In this document: one piece after another, positions 18,087 to 26,389 of the stretch | Layout of the letters: each line of letters opens with the position of its first letter | How positions within the stretch are numbered: the stretch's first letter is position 1 | Source: DAOTWY01 sp003696565 | GTDB taxonomy: Bacteria; Chloroflexota; Anaerolineae; Aggregatilineales; Phototrophicaceae | Assembly: GCA_034435635.1 (NCBI GenBank) | Contig: DAOTWY010000063.1 | Coordinates: 1-38,130 of the forward strand | DNA: 38,130 bases | Direction of reading: 5' to 3' | Made by a program: the position numbers and the translations under genes | Notes under the pieces: model-generated | What the model was told of the DNA's origin: nothing | The model's input: the letters and a program-made list of their open reading frames with translations, nothing else | Database searches by the model: none

Positions 18087-18296
18087 ATGGCTAATAAGAA
18101 CGATAACCGTCACTTGAGTATTATTACATCTATCCGCGTCACAAGGAAAACACAGCACGCAATCAACATCATCGCTGGCTTATTTCCAAAAGGCACAACA
18201 GCTGATGATGTCATTTGGGAAGCATTACAAACACGCTTTCCTGATCAAATTCGGCTGATTGAAGAGTTGCAATCAACTCATCAAGACCCATCATAA
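18087..18296 (+). CDS. Small protein, possible ribbon-helix-helix DNA-binding protein
   Basis: 69 residues, not recognised as a named family. GAGGT precedes the ATG at good spacing and a -10-like TATAAT lies upstream, so I believe it is expressed. The layout fits a ribbon-helix-helix fold: a strand (ITSIRVT, about 13-19), helix A (KTQHAINIIAGLF), a turn, then helix B (TADDVIWEALQTRF). No toxin partner follows; the next gene is convergent. It lies alone between the beta-CASP nuclease and the DUF1269 gene. The fold assignment comes from pattern only. Confidence 0.65.
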   Translation: MANKNDNRHLSIITSIRVTRKTQHAINIIAGLFPKGTTADDVIWEALQTRFPDQIRLIEELQSTHQDPS

Positions 18297-18309
18297 TCGT
18301 TTTATGATG
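18289..18309 (+). terminator. Hairpin overlapping the stop of the small RHH-like gene
   Basis: CATCATAA (18289-18296, containing the stop codon) pairs exactly with TTATGATG (18302-18309) across a five-base loop. No T-run follows, so strength is uncertain. Confidence 0.4.
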
Positions 18310-18330
18310 AATAAATGCGGCTATCAACAT

Positions 18331-18368
18331 CAAACGGGCAGCAGCATATAAGCCACTGCCCGCGTTTG
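18331..18368 (-). terminator. GC-rich hairpin after the DUF1269 gene
   Basis: CAAACGGGCAG (18331-18341) pairs with CTGCCCGCGTTTG (18356-18368), with a two-base bulge. It lies 27 bases beyond the stop of the minus-strand DUF1269 gene. No clear T-run on either side. Confidence 0.45.
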
Positions 18369-18395
18369 CTCTGCTGTCTGTAATGGGAAGATTTG

Positions 18396-18893
18396 TTAGG
18401 ATTCGATATCGTGATCGCCAAAGGCTTCCCGCAATTTCGCTTCTTGTTCCTTAGAAAGATTGGTGCGTAGAATGGTTGGATTAAACGCTTTGATTTCATC
18501 GACCACGCGGTCAATGGTTGCACCAGCCATCAACAAGAATAATGCGGAATGTCCAAGTTGTATCATATTACCAACTTCTTCAATAAACTCATCGCTCACG
18601 CCGTAATCTGTGAGCGCACCGGAAAGCGCGCCCATTAAGGCACCGATTGCCATACCAACAAACGGCATCCAGAAAATTAACCCCAGCAACCATCCCCAAA
18701 ACGCACCACCTAGCGCGCCGGTACCAGTTAAGTTAACCAGTTGTTTAATCTTTACCTTGCCATCACTCTTACGAACAGCGATTGCCGCATCAATAATCTG
18801 AATGATATGCTGTTTTTGCAACTCAATCAGCTTGTCACGCACTTGGAATGCTGTTTGTTCTTTATCAAACCCCATAACGATTAGTTCTGTCAT
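18396..18893 (-). CDS. DUF1269 membrane protein
   Basis: 165 residues. N-terminal soluble part (MTELIVMGFDKEQTAFQVRD, AAIAVRKSDGKVKI), a Gly-rich double membrane segment (GTGALGGAFWGWLLGLIFW, GMAIGALMGALSGAL; about 57-94), then a soluble tail ending LREAFGDHDIES. This matches the DUF1269 family, whose members often sit near stress genes and whose function is unknown. AGGAGGTG directly precedes the ATG. It stands upstream of a convergent small gene and next to clpB, but 132 bases separate it from the clpB end, so it is probably its own unit. Confidence 0.82.
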   Translation of the reverse strand: MTELIVMGFDKEQTAFQVRDKLIELQKQHIIQIIDAAIAVRKSDGKVKIKQLVNLTGTGALGGAFWGWLLGLIFWMPFVGMAIGALMGALSGALTDYGVSDEFIEEVGNMIQLGHSALFLLMAGATIDRVVDEIKAFNPTILRTNLSKEQEAKLREAFGDHDIES

Positions 18894-18958
18894 TTTGCAC
18901 CTCCTGTTATGTGTCGTTAAAATCGATTATCCAATAAGCCCACAGACCTTCAATTTTT

Positions 18959-18987
18959 GGGTGAGTGTCAGGTCATGGCACCCACCC
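18959..18987. terminator. Hairpin downstream of clpB
   Basis: GGGTGAGTG (18959-18967) and CACCCACCC (18979-18987) form a nine-pair stem (one G-U pair when read on the minus strand) 39 bases after the clpB stop. There is no T-run on the minus strand; the T-run (18953-18957) lies on the wrong side. It is probably a 3'-end stabilising or weak terminator hairpin. Confidence 0.4.
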
Positions 18988-19025
18988 CATTGTTTATATT
19001 GATACTTGATCTTATGCGCCTCAGA

Positions 19026-21626
19026 TTATTGGATGGCTTCTCTTACAGGGTTAAAGTGCAATTCACCATCAACTTCTTCCACAACGACATGATCCCCATT
19101 CTGAACCTTGCCATCTAACAGCGCGACAGCTAAGGGGTCTTGCAAATACCGCTGGATTGCGCGTTTTAATGGGCGCGCACCAAACACGGGATCATAGCCT
19201 TTTTCAGATAGGAACGCCTTCGCTTCTGGTGTCAGTTCCAGCGTGATTTGACGTTCCGCTAGTAAGTTTTGCAGCCGCTTCAGTTGAATATCGACAATCT
19301 TGCCGATATGCTCACGGCTTAAGCTGTGGAAGATAATGATTTCATCCAGACGATTCAAGAATTCTGGGCGGAAGTGTTGATCCAGCACATTCAAAACCGC
19401 CTGCCGGACTTCTTCGGTAGCGACATCCGCCCCCATGGCTTTGATGATATCGCTGCCGACGTTGCTTGTCATGATGATGACGGTGTTGGTAAAGTCCACT
19501 GTACGACCTTGCCCATCTGTTAGTCGTCCATCATCAAACACTTGCAAGAAGATGTTAAAGACTTCTGGATGCGCCTTTTCGATTTCATCAAACAGGACAA
19601 CACTATACGGGCGACGACGGACGCTTTCCGTCAGTTGTCCACCTTCTTCATAGCCCACATAGCCAGGTGGCGCACCGATAAGCCGGGCGACGCTATGACG
19701 CTCGCCATATTCACTCATATCAATGCGGATCATGGCGTTTTCATCATCAAATAAGAAGTGTGCCAAAGACCGCGCCATTTCCGTTTTACCAACTCCCGTT
19801 GGACCTAAGAACAAGAAGGTACCCACCGGACGGTTGGGGTCTTGTAACCCGGCACGGCTACGCCGAACAGCCGCCGCAACCGCACGCACGGCATCATCCT
19901 GACCAATAACCCGCTCATGAAGGCGTGCTTCCATATGCAGCAATTTTTGTATTTCGCCTTCTAACAAACGAGAAACCGGGATACCCGTCCAACGTGAAAT
20001 GACGGCAGCGATTTCATCCGCATCAACTTCTTCTTTTAGCATGGTGCCGCCTTCAGCACGCTTGGCTTCAATTTGAGCTTCAGCTTCATTGAGCTGCTTT
20101 TCCAGCTCAGGCAATGTGCCGTAACGAATGCGTGCAGCTGTTTCCAGGTCACTTTGCCGTTCGGCACGCTCTAAATCAATACGGGCTTCATCGATCTTGG
20201 CTTTGATGTCACGAATACGTTGAATCATCGCTTTTTCTTGCTGCCAGCGAGCAGTCAGTGCGTTCAAATCCTCACGAAGGTTTGCTAATTCGCCTTCTAA
20301 TTCTTTGAGGCGTTCCCGAGAGGCTTTATCACGCTCTTTCTTTAATGCTTCCCGTTCGATCTCTAGCTGCATGATTTGCCGTTCGACACGGTCTAATTCA
20401 ATGGGACGGCTGTCAATTTCCATCTTGAGGTTTGCGGCAGCCTCATCAATCAGATCAATGGCTTTATCCGGCAATTGGCGGTCTGGAATATAGCGATGGC
20501 TGAGCGTTGCTGCTGCGATCACCGCACTATCTTGAATACGCACCCCATGATGGACTTCATAGCGTTCTTTTAAGCCACGCAAAATGCTGATGGTATCCTC
20601 AACGGATGGCTCATCCACAAAAACAGTTTGGAAACGCCGTTCAAGCGCAGCATCCTTTTCAATATATTTGCGGTATTCATCCAAGGTTGTTGCGCCAATC
20701 ATGCGCAGTTCGCCCCGTGCCAGCATAGGCTTGAGCATATTACCCGCATCCATGGCACCTTCCGCAGCACCAGCACCGACAATTGTATGAAGCTCATCGA
20801 TAAACAGGATGATATTGCCTTCGCTGTCAGCAATTTCTTTTAGGACAGCTTTAAGACGTTCTTCAAATTCTCCGCGGAACTTGGCACCAGCCACTAAGCT
20901 CCCCATATCGAGAGCGACAATCCGCTTATCACGCAGCCCTTCTGGTACATCACCATTGATAATGCGCTGGGCTAAGCCTTCTACAATGGCGGTTTTACCG
21001 ACCCCCGCCTCACCAATCAACACCGGATTGTTTTTGGTACGGCGACTGATGATGTGAATAACGCGGCGGATTTCTTCATCGCGCCCGATTACCGGATCAA
21101 GCTTGCCTTGGCGTGCTAAAGCCGTTAAATCACGTCCATATTTTTGCAAACTATCGTAGGTGCTTTCCGGGTCTTGGCTAGTGACACGCTGCCCGCCACG
21201 GATGGCAGCTAATGCCTGAAGCACCGCGTTTTTATCAACCCCGTGCCGGTTCAATAAATCAGCTACAGGTGAATCATCCGCTAAGGCGATTAAGATATGC
21301 TCTGTGCTGACATAATCATCTTTCATTTGTTTAGCAAGTTTTTCAGAGCGGTTCAGCACATCCATCGTTTGGCGGCTTAACCCAATCTGTACATTGCTAC
21401 CAGAGACACGGGGTAAGCCATCCAAGCGTGTTTGCACTTCAGAAAGCACACTAGCAGGGGCTGCACCAATTTTTGAAATTAATTGTGGAACAACCCCATT
21501 TTCTTGTGCCAACAAGCTCGTGAGAACATGCACCGGCTCAATACTGCTATGCCCATAATCAGTTGCTAATGCTTGTGCAGCCATTAACGCCTGTTGAGCT
21601 TTATTGGTATAACGGTTTAAATCCAT
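19026..21626 (-). CDS. clpB: ATP-dependent disaggregase ClpB
   Basis: 866 residues, full length for ClpB/Hsp104. Clp N-domain repeats (about 1-145), first AAA domain with Walker A GEAGVGKT and Walker B ILFIDELHT, a coiled-coil middle domain rich in Glu/Arg/Lys (about 400-530) that separates ClpB from ClpA/ClpC, and the second AAA domain with GPTGVGKTE, VVLFDEIEKAHPEVF and the GARPLKRAIQRYLQDPLA sensor-2 segment. It threads aggregated proteins together with DnaK, DnaJ and GrpE, whose genes lie 2-6 kb away. It begins 31 bases after the htrA stop with AGGAGGAAG upstream, so htrA and clpB are probably co-transcribed. Confidence 0.97.
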   Translation of the reverse strand: MDLNRYTNKAQQALMAAQALATDYGHSSIEPVHVLTSLLAQENGVVPQLISKIGAAPASVLSEVQTRLDGLPRVSGSNVQIGLSRQTMDVLNRSEKLAKQMKDDYVSTEHILIALADDSPVADLLNRHGVDKNAVLQALAAIRGGQRVTSQDPESTYDSLQKYGRDLTALARQGKLDPVIGRDEEIRRVIHIISRRTKNNPVLIGEAGVGKTAIVEGLAQRIINGDVPEGLRDKRIVALDMGSLVAGAKFRGEFEERLKAVLKEIADSEGNIILFIDELHTIVGAGAAEGAMDAGNMLKPMLARGELRMIGATTLDEYRKYIEKDAALERRFQTVFVDEPSVEDTISILRGLKERYEVHHGVRIQDSAVIAAATLSHRYIPDRQLPDKAIDLIDEAAANLKMEIDSRPIELDRVERQIMQLEIEREALKKERDKASRERLKELEGELANLREDLNALTARWQQEKAMIQRIRDIKAKIDEARIDLERAERQSDLETAARIRYGTLPELEKQLNEAEAQIEAKRAEGGTMLKEEVDADEIAAVISRWTGIPVSRLLEGEIQKLLHMEARLHERVIGQDDAVRAVAAAVRRSRAGLQDPNRPVGTFLFLGPTGVGKTEMARSLAHFLFDDENAMIRIDMSEYGERHSVARLIGAPPGYVGYEEGGQLTESVRRRPYSVVLFDEIEKAHPEVFNIFLQVFDDGRLTDGQGRTVDFTNTVIIMTSNVGSDIIKAMGADVATEEVRQAVLNVLDQHFRPEFLNRLDEIIIFHSLSREHIGKIVDIQLKRLQNLLAERQITLELTPEAKAFLSEKGYDPVFGARPLKRAIQRYLQDPLAVALLDGKVQNGDHVVVEEVDGELHFNPVREAIQ

Positions 21627-21657
21627 AATTTCTTCCTCCTTAGTATGTGTGTGTATG

Positions 21658-22794
21658 TTATGGGCGTGGTGTTAACCGTACATCAAATTGCATTTCTTCT
21701 TGTGAGTCACCATTCAGGCGTAAAACGGTTAGGGTGACGGTTTGCCCCGGTTCTGTTTGTGCAGCCAAATAGCTAATTAACTCCCCAATGCCAGATAGTG
21801 GTTCATCATCAATCGCAGTGATAATATCCACGGATTCTGGAACAGCTCTGGGGTTATTTGATGCATCAGCGTCTGCATAGCTTGCGCTTTCCAACCCAGC
21901 ACGCCCGGCAGGTCCACCAGGAACAACCTCCACAACCACCACGCCCTGGGTGTTGTTTGGTAGTTCAAATTTTTCAATCAAGGGCAAGAAAACGTCGCGT
22001 CCGGTAATGCCAAGATAGCTATAATCCACAAAGCCATTTTCGATCAATTCACGGGCAACCCGTTGCGCCAAGTTACCAGGGATAGCAAACCCAACCCCTG
22101 CATTGCTCCCTGAACGGCTGATAATCTGTGAATTAACACCAATCACATGACCATTTAAGTCTAATAACGGTCCACCGCTATTACCGGGGTTGATGGCAGC
22201 GTCAGTTTGAATAACCCCTCCAATGGAGAAGTTTGTCAACCCTTGAATACTGCGATCAACGGCACTAACAATACCGCTGGTTAATGTCCAACGTTGACCA
22301 AACGGGCTACCAATGGCTAAAACGGTTTGCCCAATGCGTAGCGCGTCTGAATCGCCAAATGTAACAGGCTGTAACCGAGCTAGGTCTTCTTCTGGTAAAT
22401 CCACCTGGATAACTGCTAAGTCACTATCTGGGTCAAGCCCGACAATCCGCGCACGAGCAAGTGTGCCATCCAAAAAACTCACTTCAATTTCGATTGCGCC
22501 ATCTACGACATGGTTGTTGGTCATGATGTGACCTTCATTATCCAGCACGAAGCCAGTTCCCCCACCGATGACCATCCCATCTTGATTGAACGGTGTTGCG
22601 TCTGACCGGCGGGCAACCACACTAATGGAAACCACCGATGGGCTAACTTGGTCATAAACGTCTGCAAAAACATCATCGGATGGAATTGACTGCGCATTCA
22701 CAGGCATCACAAGCCCAATCATCATAATTAACAACAAAACTGACAGCACAAAAATTGTCAGTTTGTTTCGTTTCATATGAATCAATGTATACAT
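21658..22794 (-). CDS. htrA: HtrA/DegP-like S1C serine protease with PDZ domain
   Basis: 378 residues from the ATG at 22794, chosen because GGGAGGTG ends a few bases upstream; a longer frame to 22818 has no such site. N-terminal signal or anchor segment (LTIFVLSVLLLIMMIGLVM, about 12-30). Trypsin-like domain with catalytic His95 (TNNHVVDG), Asp125 (DPDSDLAVI) and Ser206 (NPGNSGGP), followed by one PDZ domain (YLGITGRDVF, VVVEVVPGGPAGRAGL, ITAIDDEPLSG). It degrades misfolded proteins outside the cytoplasmic membrane. It is first in a probable htrA-clpB stress operon, divergent from hsp20. Confidence 0.95.
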   Translation of the reverse strand: MYTLIHMKRNKLTIFVLSVLLLIMMIGLVMPVNAQSIPSDDVFADVYDQVSPSVVSISVVARRSDATPFNQDGMVIGGGTGFVLDNEGHIMTNNHVVDGAIEIEVSFLDGTLARARIVGLDPDSDLAVIQVDLPEEDLARLQPVTFGDSDALRIGQTVLAIGSPFGQRWTLTSGIVSAVDRSIQGLTNFSIGGVIQTDAAINPGNSGGPLLDLNGHVIGVNSQIISRSGSNAGVGFAIPGNLAQRVARELIENGFVDYSYLGITGRDVFLPLIEKFELPNNTQGVVVVEVVPGGPAGRAGLESASYADADASNNPRAVPESVDIITAIDDEPLSGIGELISYLAAQTEPGQTVTLTVLRLNGDSQEEMQFDVRLTPRP

Positions 22795-23008
22795 ATTCAC
22801 CTCCCTTATATGTGACATACATGACTAAACAATAATTTAATCATGTAAAAACTAGATCGATTTTTTGTTTGCAAACTATAAGATTTTGGGTGCATTTGCG
22901 GCGGTAATGTTTACGTGAATTTGATAAATCACTTACGCATTTCAGATAAATACGGATTATCTGTAATGAATAGATAGAATAAAAATCAATGAGATGGGGA
23001 GGTGTGTT
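22795..23008. other. Divergent stress-gene control region
   Basis: 214 AT-rich bases between htrA (minus) and hsp20 (plus). It contains a plus-strand promoter-like pair, TTGATA (22921-22926) and AGATAA 17 bases later, overlapping the palindrome at 22943-22963. No CIRCE (TTAGCACTC-N9-GAGTGCTAA) is seen. Confidence 0.5.
22943..22963. promoter_or_regulatory. 21-bp palindrome in the hsp20/htrA promoter region
   Basis: CAGATAA (22943-22949), seven bases, TTATCTG (22957-22963): exact inverted repeat overlapping the candidate -10 of hsp20. It is a plausible operator for a heat-shock regulator. I did not find a second copy upstream of dnaK or the first hsp20 gene. Confidence 0.45.
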
Positions 23009-23494
23009 ATGTCGTTAATCCGTCGTGATATGTATGATCCATTTGAAGAGTTGAATCGCAGCATGAATCGGATGCTAAGTCAGATGCGTTCATTCATGGA
23101 TATGCCCTATCAGGATAATCTGATCCAACGCCAGGATGCAAATATTTTAGCAATTGACATGACAAGCGATGACAAGCATGTCATTGTACGGACGGCGTTA
23201 CCAGGTTTTAACGAGGATGAGATTAATGTTGATGTGCAAGGGAACGTGTTGACAATTTCAGCCGAATCGAAGCTTGAACGGGAAGATCAACAAGCGAACT
23301 GGCATATCCGCGAAATGCGTTATGGTAAGTTTGCTCGCTCTGTGATGTTACCGGAGGAAGTGGTTACAGATAAAGCAGATGCCTCCTTAGAAAATGGTAT
23401 TTTGACAGTCAAACTACCCAAGCGTAGACCAAACGCAGTTCAGAGAATCGCCGTTAAAGCGAAGAATTTACTAAAAGGCGGTAGCAAGAAATAA
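23009..23494 (+). CDS. Hsp20/alpha-crystallin small heat-shock protein
   Basis: 161 residues from the ATG at 23009, set by GGGGAGGTG just upstream; an ATG at 22994 in frame lies before that site and is unlikely. The N-terminal arm 'YDPFEELNRSMNRMLSQM' and the alpha-crystallin domain (LPGFNEDEINVDVQGNVLTI, REMRYGKFARSVMLP, LENGILTVKLPK) are complete; it ends in a basic tail. A holdase that hands substrates to ClpB/DnaK. First gene of the rightward stress cluster and distinct from the hsp20 at the window start. Confidence 0.95.
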   Translation: MSLIRRDMYDPFEELNRSMNRMLSQMRSFMDMPYQDNLIQRQDANILAIDMTSDDKHVIVRTALPGFNEDEINVDVQGNVLTISAESKLEREDQQANWHIREMRYGKFARSVMLPEEVVTDKADASLENGILTVKLPKRRPNAVQRIAVKAKNLLKGGSKK

Positions 23495-23530
23495 GCTACT
23501 TACCTTAATAACAGCCAATTGATGCAGGCA

Positions 23531-23570
23531 GATGGGCGCGTTTTTGGGTGTGCGATTTTACGCGCCCATC
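23531..23570 (+). terminator. Perfect 10-bp hairpin after hsp20
   Basis: GATGGGCGCG (23531-23540) and CGCGCCCATC (23561-23570) are exact reverse complements around a 20-base loop that starts with five T. No T-run follows the stem. It lies between hsp20 and the small membrane-protein gene, so it could be a terminator, a processing site or a stabilising element. Confidence 0.45.
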
Positions 23571-23600
23571 GGGAATATCTTGGGAAAGGGGGTGTTTACA

Positions 23601-23771
23601 ATGACAACAAATAACTATCCAAATCTACGTTATTGGTTGGGCATTGTTTTGGCTTTGTTGAGCATTGTTGTTCTTTTCCCGGCATTTATTGTTGCAGCAA
23701 TCACCGCTATACCTCTATTCATCGCACTCATCACTATGGCAGTGATATTGGAATGGATTCGATATGTGTAA
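23601..23771 (+). CDS. Small hydrophobic membrane protein, unknown function
   Basis: 56 residues from the ATG at 23601, preceded by GGGGGTG; an upstream in-frame start at 23532 falls inside the hairpin and lacks a site. After a polar start (MTTNNYPNLRYW) almost all of it is hydrophobic (LGIVLALLSIVVLFPAFIVA then ITAIPLFIALITMAVI), which fits two short membrane helices as a hairpin, ending EWIRYV. No family recognised. Its place between hsp20 and dnaK suggests a link to envelope stress, which is only inference. Confidence 0.65.
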   Translation: MTTNNYPNLRYWLGIVLALLSIVVLFPAFIVAAITAIPLFIALITMAVILEWIRYV

Positions 23772-23906
23772 CCTGCCCCACGCTAATCATATATCTACAT
23801 ATTGATGATTTTCATATGTTTTGCAGAAATACTTCTAACAATTAATGCGTTATAGTGAAACAGAGTTCAGAAGGACTGACAAAAATAAGAGAACAAGGAG
23901 TGATGT

Positions 23907-25802
23907 ATGAGCAAGATTATCGGAATTGACCTCGGTACAACCAATTCGGTTGTTGCAGTGATGGAAGGTGGCGACGCAGTTGTTATCCCAACGGCAGAAG
24001 GTGGGAATACCTGCCCGTCCATTGTGGATTACAACAATAAAGGTGAGCGGTTGGTAGGTCAACCAGCAAAACGCCAAGCGGTTGTTAACCCAGAAAACAC
24101 AATTTATTCCGTGAAGCGGTTGATGGGTCGGCGGATTGATGACCCAGAAACCAAGCGCACAAAAGAGATGGTGCCTTATGAAATTGTCGCTGGTCCACAG
24201 CAAGATGCACGTGTGAGAGTGCCGGTTAAAAATCAGACTTTTTCACCACAAGAAATTTCAGCGGTCATTCTGCAAAAGCTCAAACGAGATGCAGAAGCCT
24301 ATTTGGGTGAACCAGTTAACAAAGCCGTCATTACTGTGCCGGCATACTTCAACGACAGTCAACGGCAAGCGACTAAAGACGCTGGTCAGATCGCCGGTTT
24401 GGAGGTGGTACGGATTGTTAATGAACCAACAGCCGCGGCACTCGCTTATGGGTTAGATAAGAAAGATCAAGAAACCATCTTGGTGTTTGACTTAGGTGGT
24501 GGGACATTCGATGTTTCCATTCTGGAAGTCGGTGATGGTGTTGTAGAAGTCAAAGCGACCAATGGTGATACACACTTAGGTGGTGATGATTGGGACGAGC
24601 GCATCGTCGATTGGCTGATCACAGAATTCAAGAAAGATCAAGGTGTTGACTTAAGTCAAGATCGCCAAGCTCTTCAACGCCTGCGTGAAGCAGCAGAAAA
24701 GGCGAAAATCGAGCTATCCAACACAGCGCAAACAGACATCAGCCTACCGTTTATTACGGCAGACCATACCGGACCCAAACATCTACAATTGACGCTAACC
24801 CGCGCGAAGTTTGAACAATTGACGGAAGACCTAGTTAACCGTTGCCGTCAACCCGTTGAACAAGCATTGAAAGATGCCGGGTTGCAAGCCAAAGATATTG
24901 ATGAGGTTGTTTTGGTTGGTGGGTCAACGCGGATGCCGATGATCCAAGAGTTTGTTCAGAAATTAACCGGTAAAGTGCCCAATCGCAGCGTAAACCCGGA
25001 TGAGGTCGTGGCAATTGGTGCTGCACTTCAGGCTGGTGTTATTTCCGGTGAAGTGGATGACGTGGTGCTACTAGATGTTACGCCGCTCAGCCTAGGGTTG
25101 GAAACTGAAGGTGGCGTGATGACGGTGTTGATCCCACGTAACACGACTATCCCAACCCGTAAGACTGAAATCTTTAGCACAGCAGCGGATAATCAATCAG
25201 CGGTTGACATCCACGTATTGCAAGGGGAACGCCCAATGGCAGCCGACAACAAATCATTGGGTAACTTCCGGTTAGATGGTATTCCAGCCGCGCCGCGTGG
25301 CGTACCACAGATTGAAGTCACTTTTGATATTGATGCTAACGGTATCTTGAGTGTGAGTGCCAAAGATAAGGCATCTGGTAGAGAACAAAGTATCCAGATT
25401 ACGGCATCCACCAATTTGACCGAAGCTGATGTCGAACGGATGGTGAGAGAAGCCAAAGAGCATGAAGCGGAAGACAAAAGACGGCGTGAACTTGCAGAAG
25501 TACGCAACCATGCCAGTAACCTAGTTTATCAGGCAGAAAAGACCTTGCGCGAATTGGGAGACCGTGTACCAGCAACTGATCGCGGGCGTGTCGAGACAAT
25601 GGTTGAGGAATTGAAGTCCGCTGCTGAAGGCGAAGATACATCCCGCATCCGCAGCCTATCTGATCAGCTGCAACAAGCGGTTTATGCGCTAAGCCAACAG
25701 CTTAATCAAGCACAAGCTGGTGCCGCCAGCAACACCTATGAAGGCAATGGCACATCCACACCTGCTGATGATGTTGTGGAAGGCGAATTTGAGGAGGTTT
25801 AA
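23907..25802 (+). CDS. dnaK: Chaperone DnaK (Hsp70)
   Basis: 631 residues, normal length. ATPase domain with IIGIDLGTTNSVVAVMEGG, VPAYFNDSQRQATKDAG, NEPTAAALAYG, VFDLGGGTFDVSIL and VVLVGGSTRMP; linker DVVLLDVTPLSLG; substrate-binding domain; helical lid; and the conserved acidic C-terminus (VVEGEFEEV). AAGGAG lies upstream of the ATG. It is followed by a terminator-like hairpin, then grpE, a cbpA-type DnaJ and a cbpM-like gene in one direction. No CIRCE element is visible upstream, so HrcA control is not supported. Confidence 0.98.
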   Translation: MSKIIGIDLGTTNSVVAVMEGGDAVVIPTAEGGNTCPSIVDYNNKGERLVGQPAKRQAVVNPENTIYSVKRLMGRRIDDPETKRTKEMVPYEIVAGPQQDARVRVPVKNQTFSPQEISAVILQKLKRDAEAYLGEPVNKAVITVPAYFNDSQRQATKDAGQIAGLEVVRIVNEPTAAALAYGLDKKDQETILVFDLGGGTFDVSILEVGDGVVEVKATNGDTHLGGDDWDERIVDWLITEFKKDQGVDLSQDRQALQRLREAAEKAKIELSNTAQTDISLPFITADHTGPKHLQLTLTRAKFEQLTEDLVNRCRQPVEQALKDAGLQAKDIDEVVLVGGSTRMPMIQEFVQKLTGKVPNRSVNPDEVVAIGAALQAGVISGEVDDVVLLDVTPLSLGLETEGGVMTVLIPRNTTIPTRKTEIFSTAADNQSAVDIHVLQGERPMAADNKSLGNFRLDGIPAAPRGVPQIEVTFDIDANGILSVSAKDKASGREQSIQITASTNLTEADVERMVREAKEHEAEDKRRRELAEVRNHASNLVYQAEKTLRELGDRVPATDRGRVETMVEELKSAAEGEDTSRIRSLSDQLQQAVYALSQQLNQAQAGAASNTYEGNGTSTPADDVVEGEFEEV

Positions 25803-25826
25803 TACTCCTCGGTTCGTCAATATAAC

Positions 25827-25857
25827 GTGGGCGGCAACACAAGCCGCCCGCTTTTAT
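25827..25857 (+). terminator. Rho-independent terminator between dnaK and grpE
   Basis: GGGCGGC (25829-25835), seven-base loop, GCCGCCC (25843-25849), then GCTTTTATT. Since grpE follows at 25874 in the same direction, it probably acts as a partial terminator giving more dnaK than grpE mRNA. Confidence 0.8.
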
Positions 25858-25873
25858 TAAAGGAGAGGTTGAA

Positions 25874-26362
25874 ATGGACACACAACATGATGAGCATCAT
25901 ACAGCGGCAGATACAAACCAGTTAGAACAAGAACGGGACGAGTGGAAAGATAAATATCTCCGTGCTAAAGCAGAATTTGATAACGCACGTAAGCGACTAG
26001 AAACGCGCTACGCCTCTCAAGCATTACAGGAAAAGAAGCGTTTTTTGCTGGATATGTTGCCAGTGGTAGATAATCTTCAGCGGGCATTACAACACGCCAA
26101 TAGCGATACAGATGCTTTGCGATCTGGCGTAGAAATGACATTGAAGATTTTCATAGAAAAACTGGAATCACACGGTGTACACACCATCGATGCACTGGGA
26201 AAACCATTTGATCCTAATTTACATGAGGCAGTTGGGTATCTTGATAGCACAGATTATGCACCTGGATATGTTGCCCAGGTGGAACAATCTGGTTACACAT
26301 TGGACGAAGAATTACTAAGACCGGCACGTGTTTTAGTGGTCGCTAACCCAATCGACAAATAG
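25874..26362 (+). CDS. grpE: Nucleotide exchange factor GrpE
   Basis: 162 residues, slightly short for GrpE. A long N-terminal helix (ERDEWKDKYLRAKAEFDNARKR) for dimerisation, then DMLPVVDNLQRALQHA and the C-terminal beta domain with 'PFDPNLHEAVG' and 'GYTLDEELLRPARVLVV', which contact DnaK. GGAGAGG precedes the ATG. It lies 71 bases after dnaK and 27 before the DnaJ-type gene. Confidence 0.95.
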   Translation: MDTQHDEHHTAADTNQLEQERDEWKDKYLRAKAEFDNARKRLETRYASQALQEKKRFLLDMLPVVDNLQRALQHANSDTDALRSGVEMTLKIFIEKLESHGVHTIDALGKPFDPNLHEAVGYLDSTDYAPGYVAQVEQSGYTLDEELLRPARVLVVANPIDK

Positions 26363-26389
26363 ATCATATACTTGCATTGAGGAGGTCAC

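Noticed and set aside
22795..23008. CIRCE element for HrcA upstream of the stress genes
   Set aside because: The TTAGCACTC/GAGTGCTAA arms are not present here nor upstream of dnaK; only a different, shorter palindrome is seen.
23850..24203. 117-codon minus-strand frame over the dnaK start
   Set aside because: Overlaps the conserved DnaK ATPase segment and has no family features.
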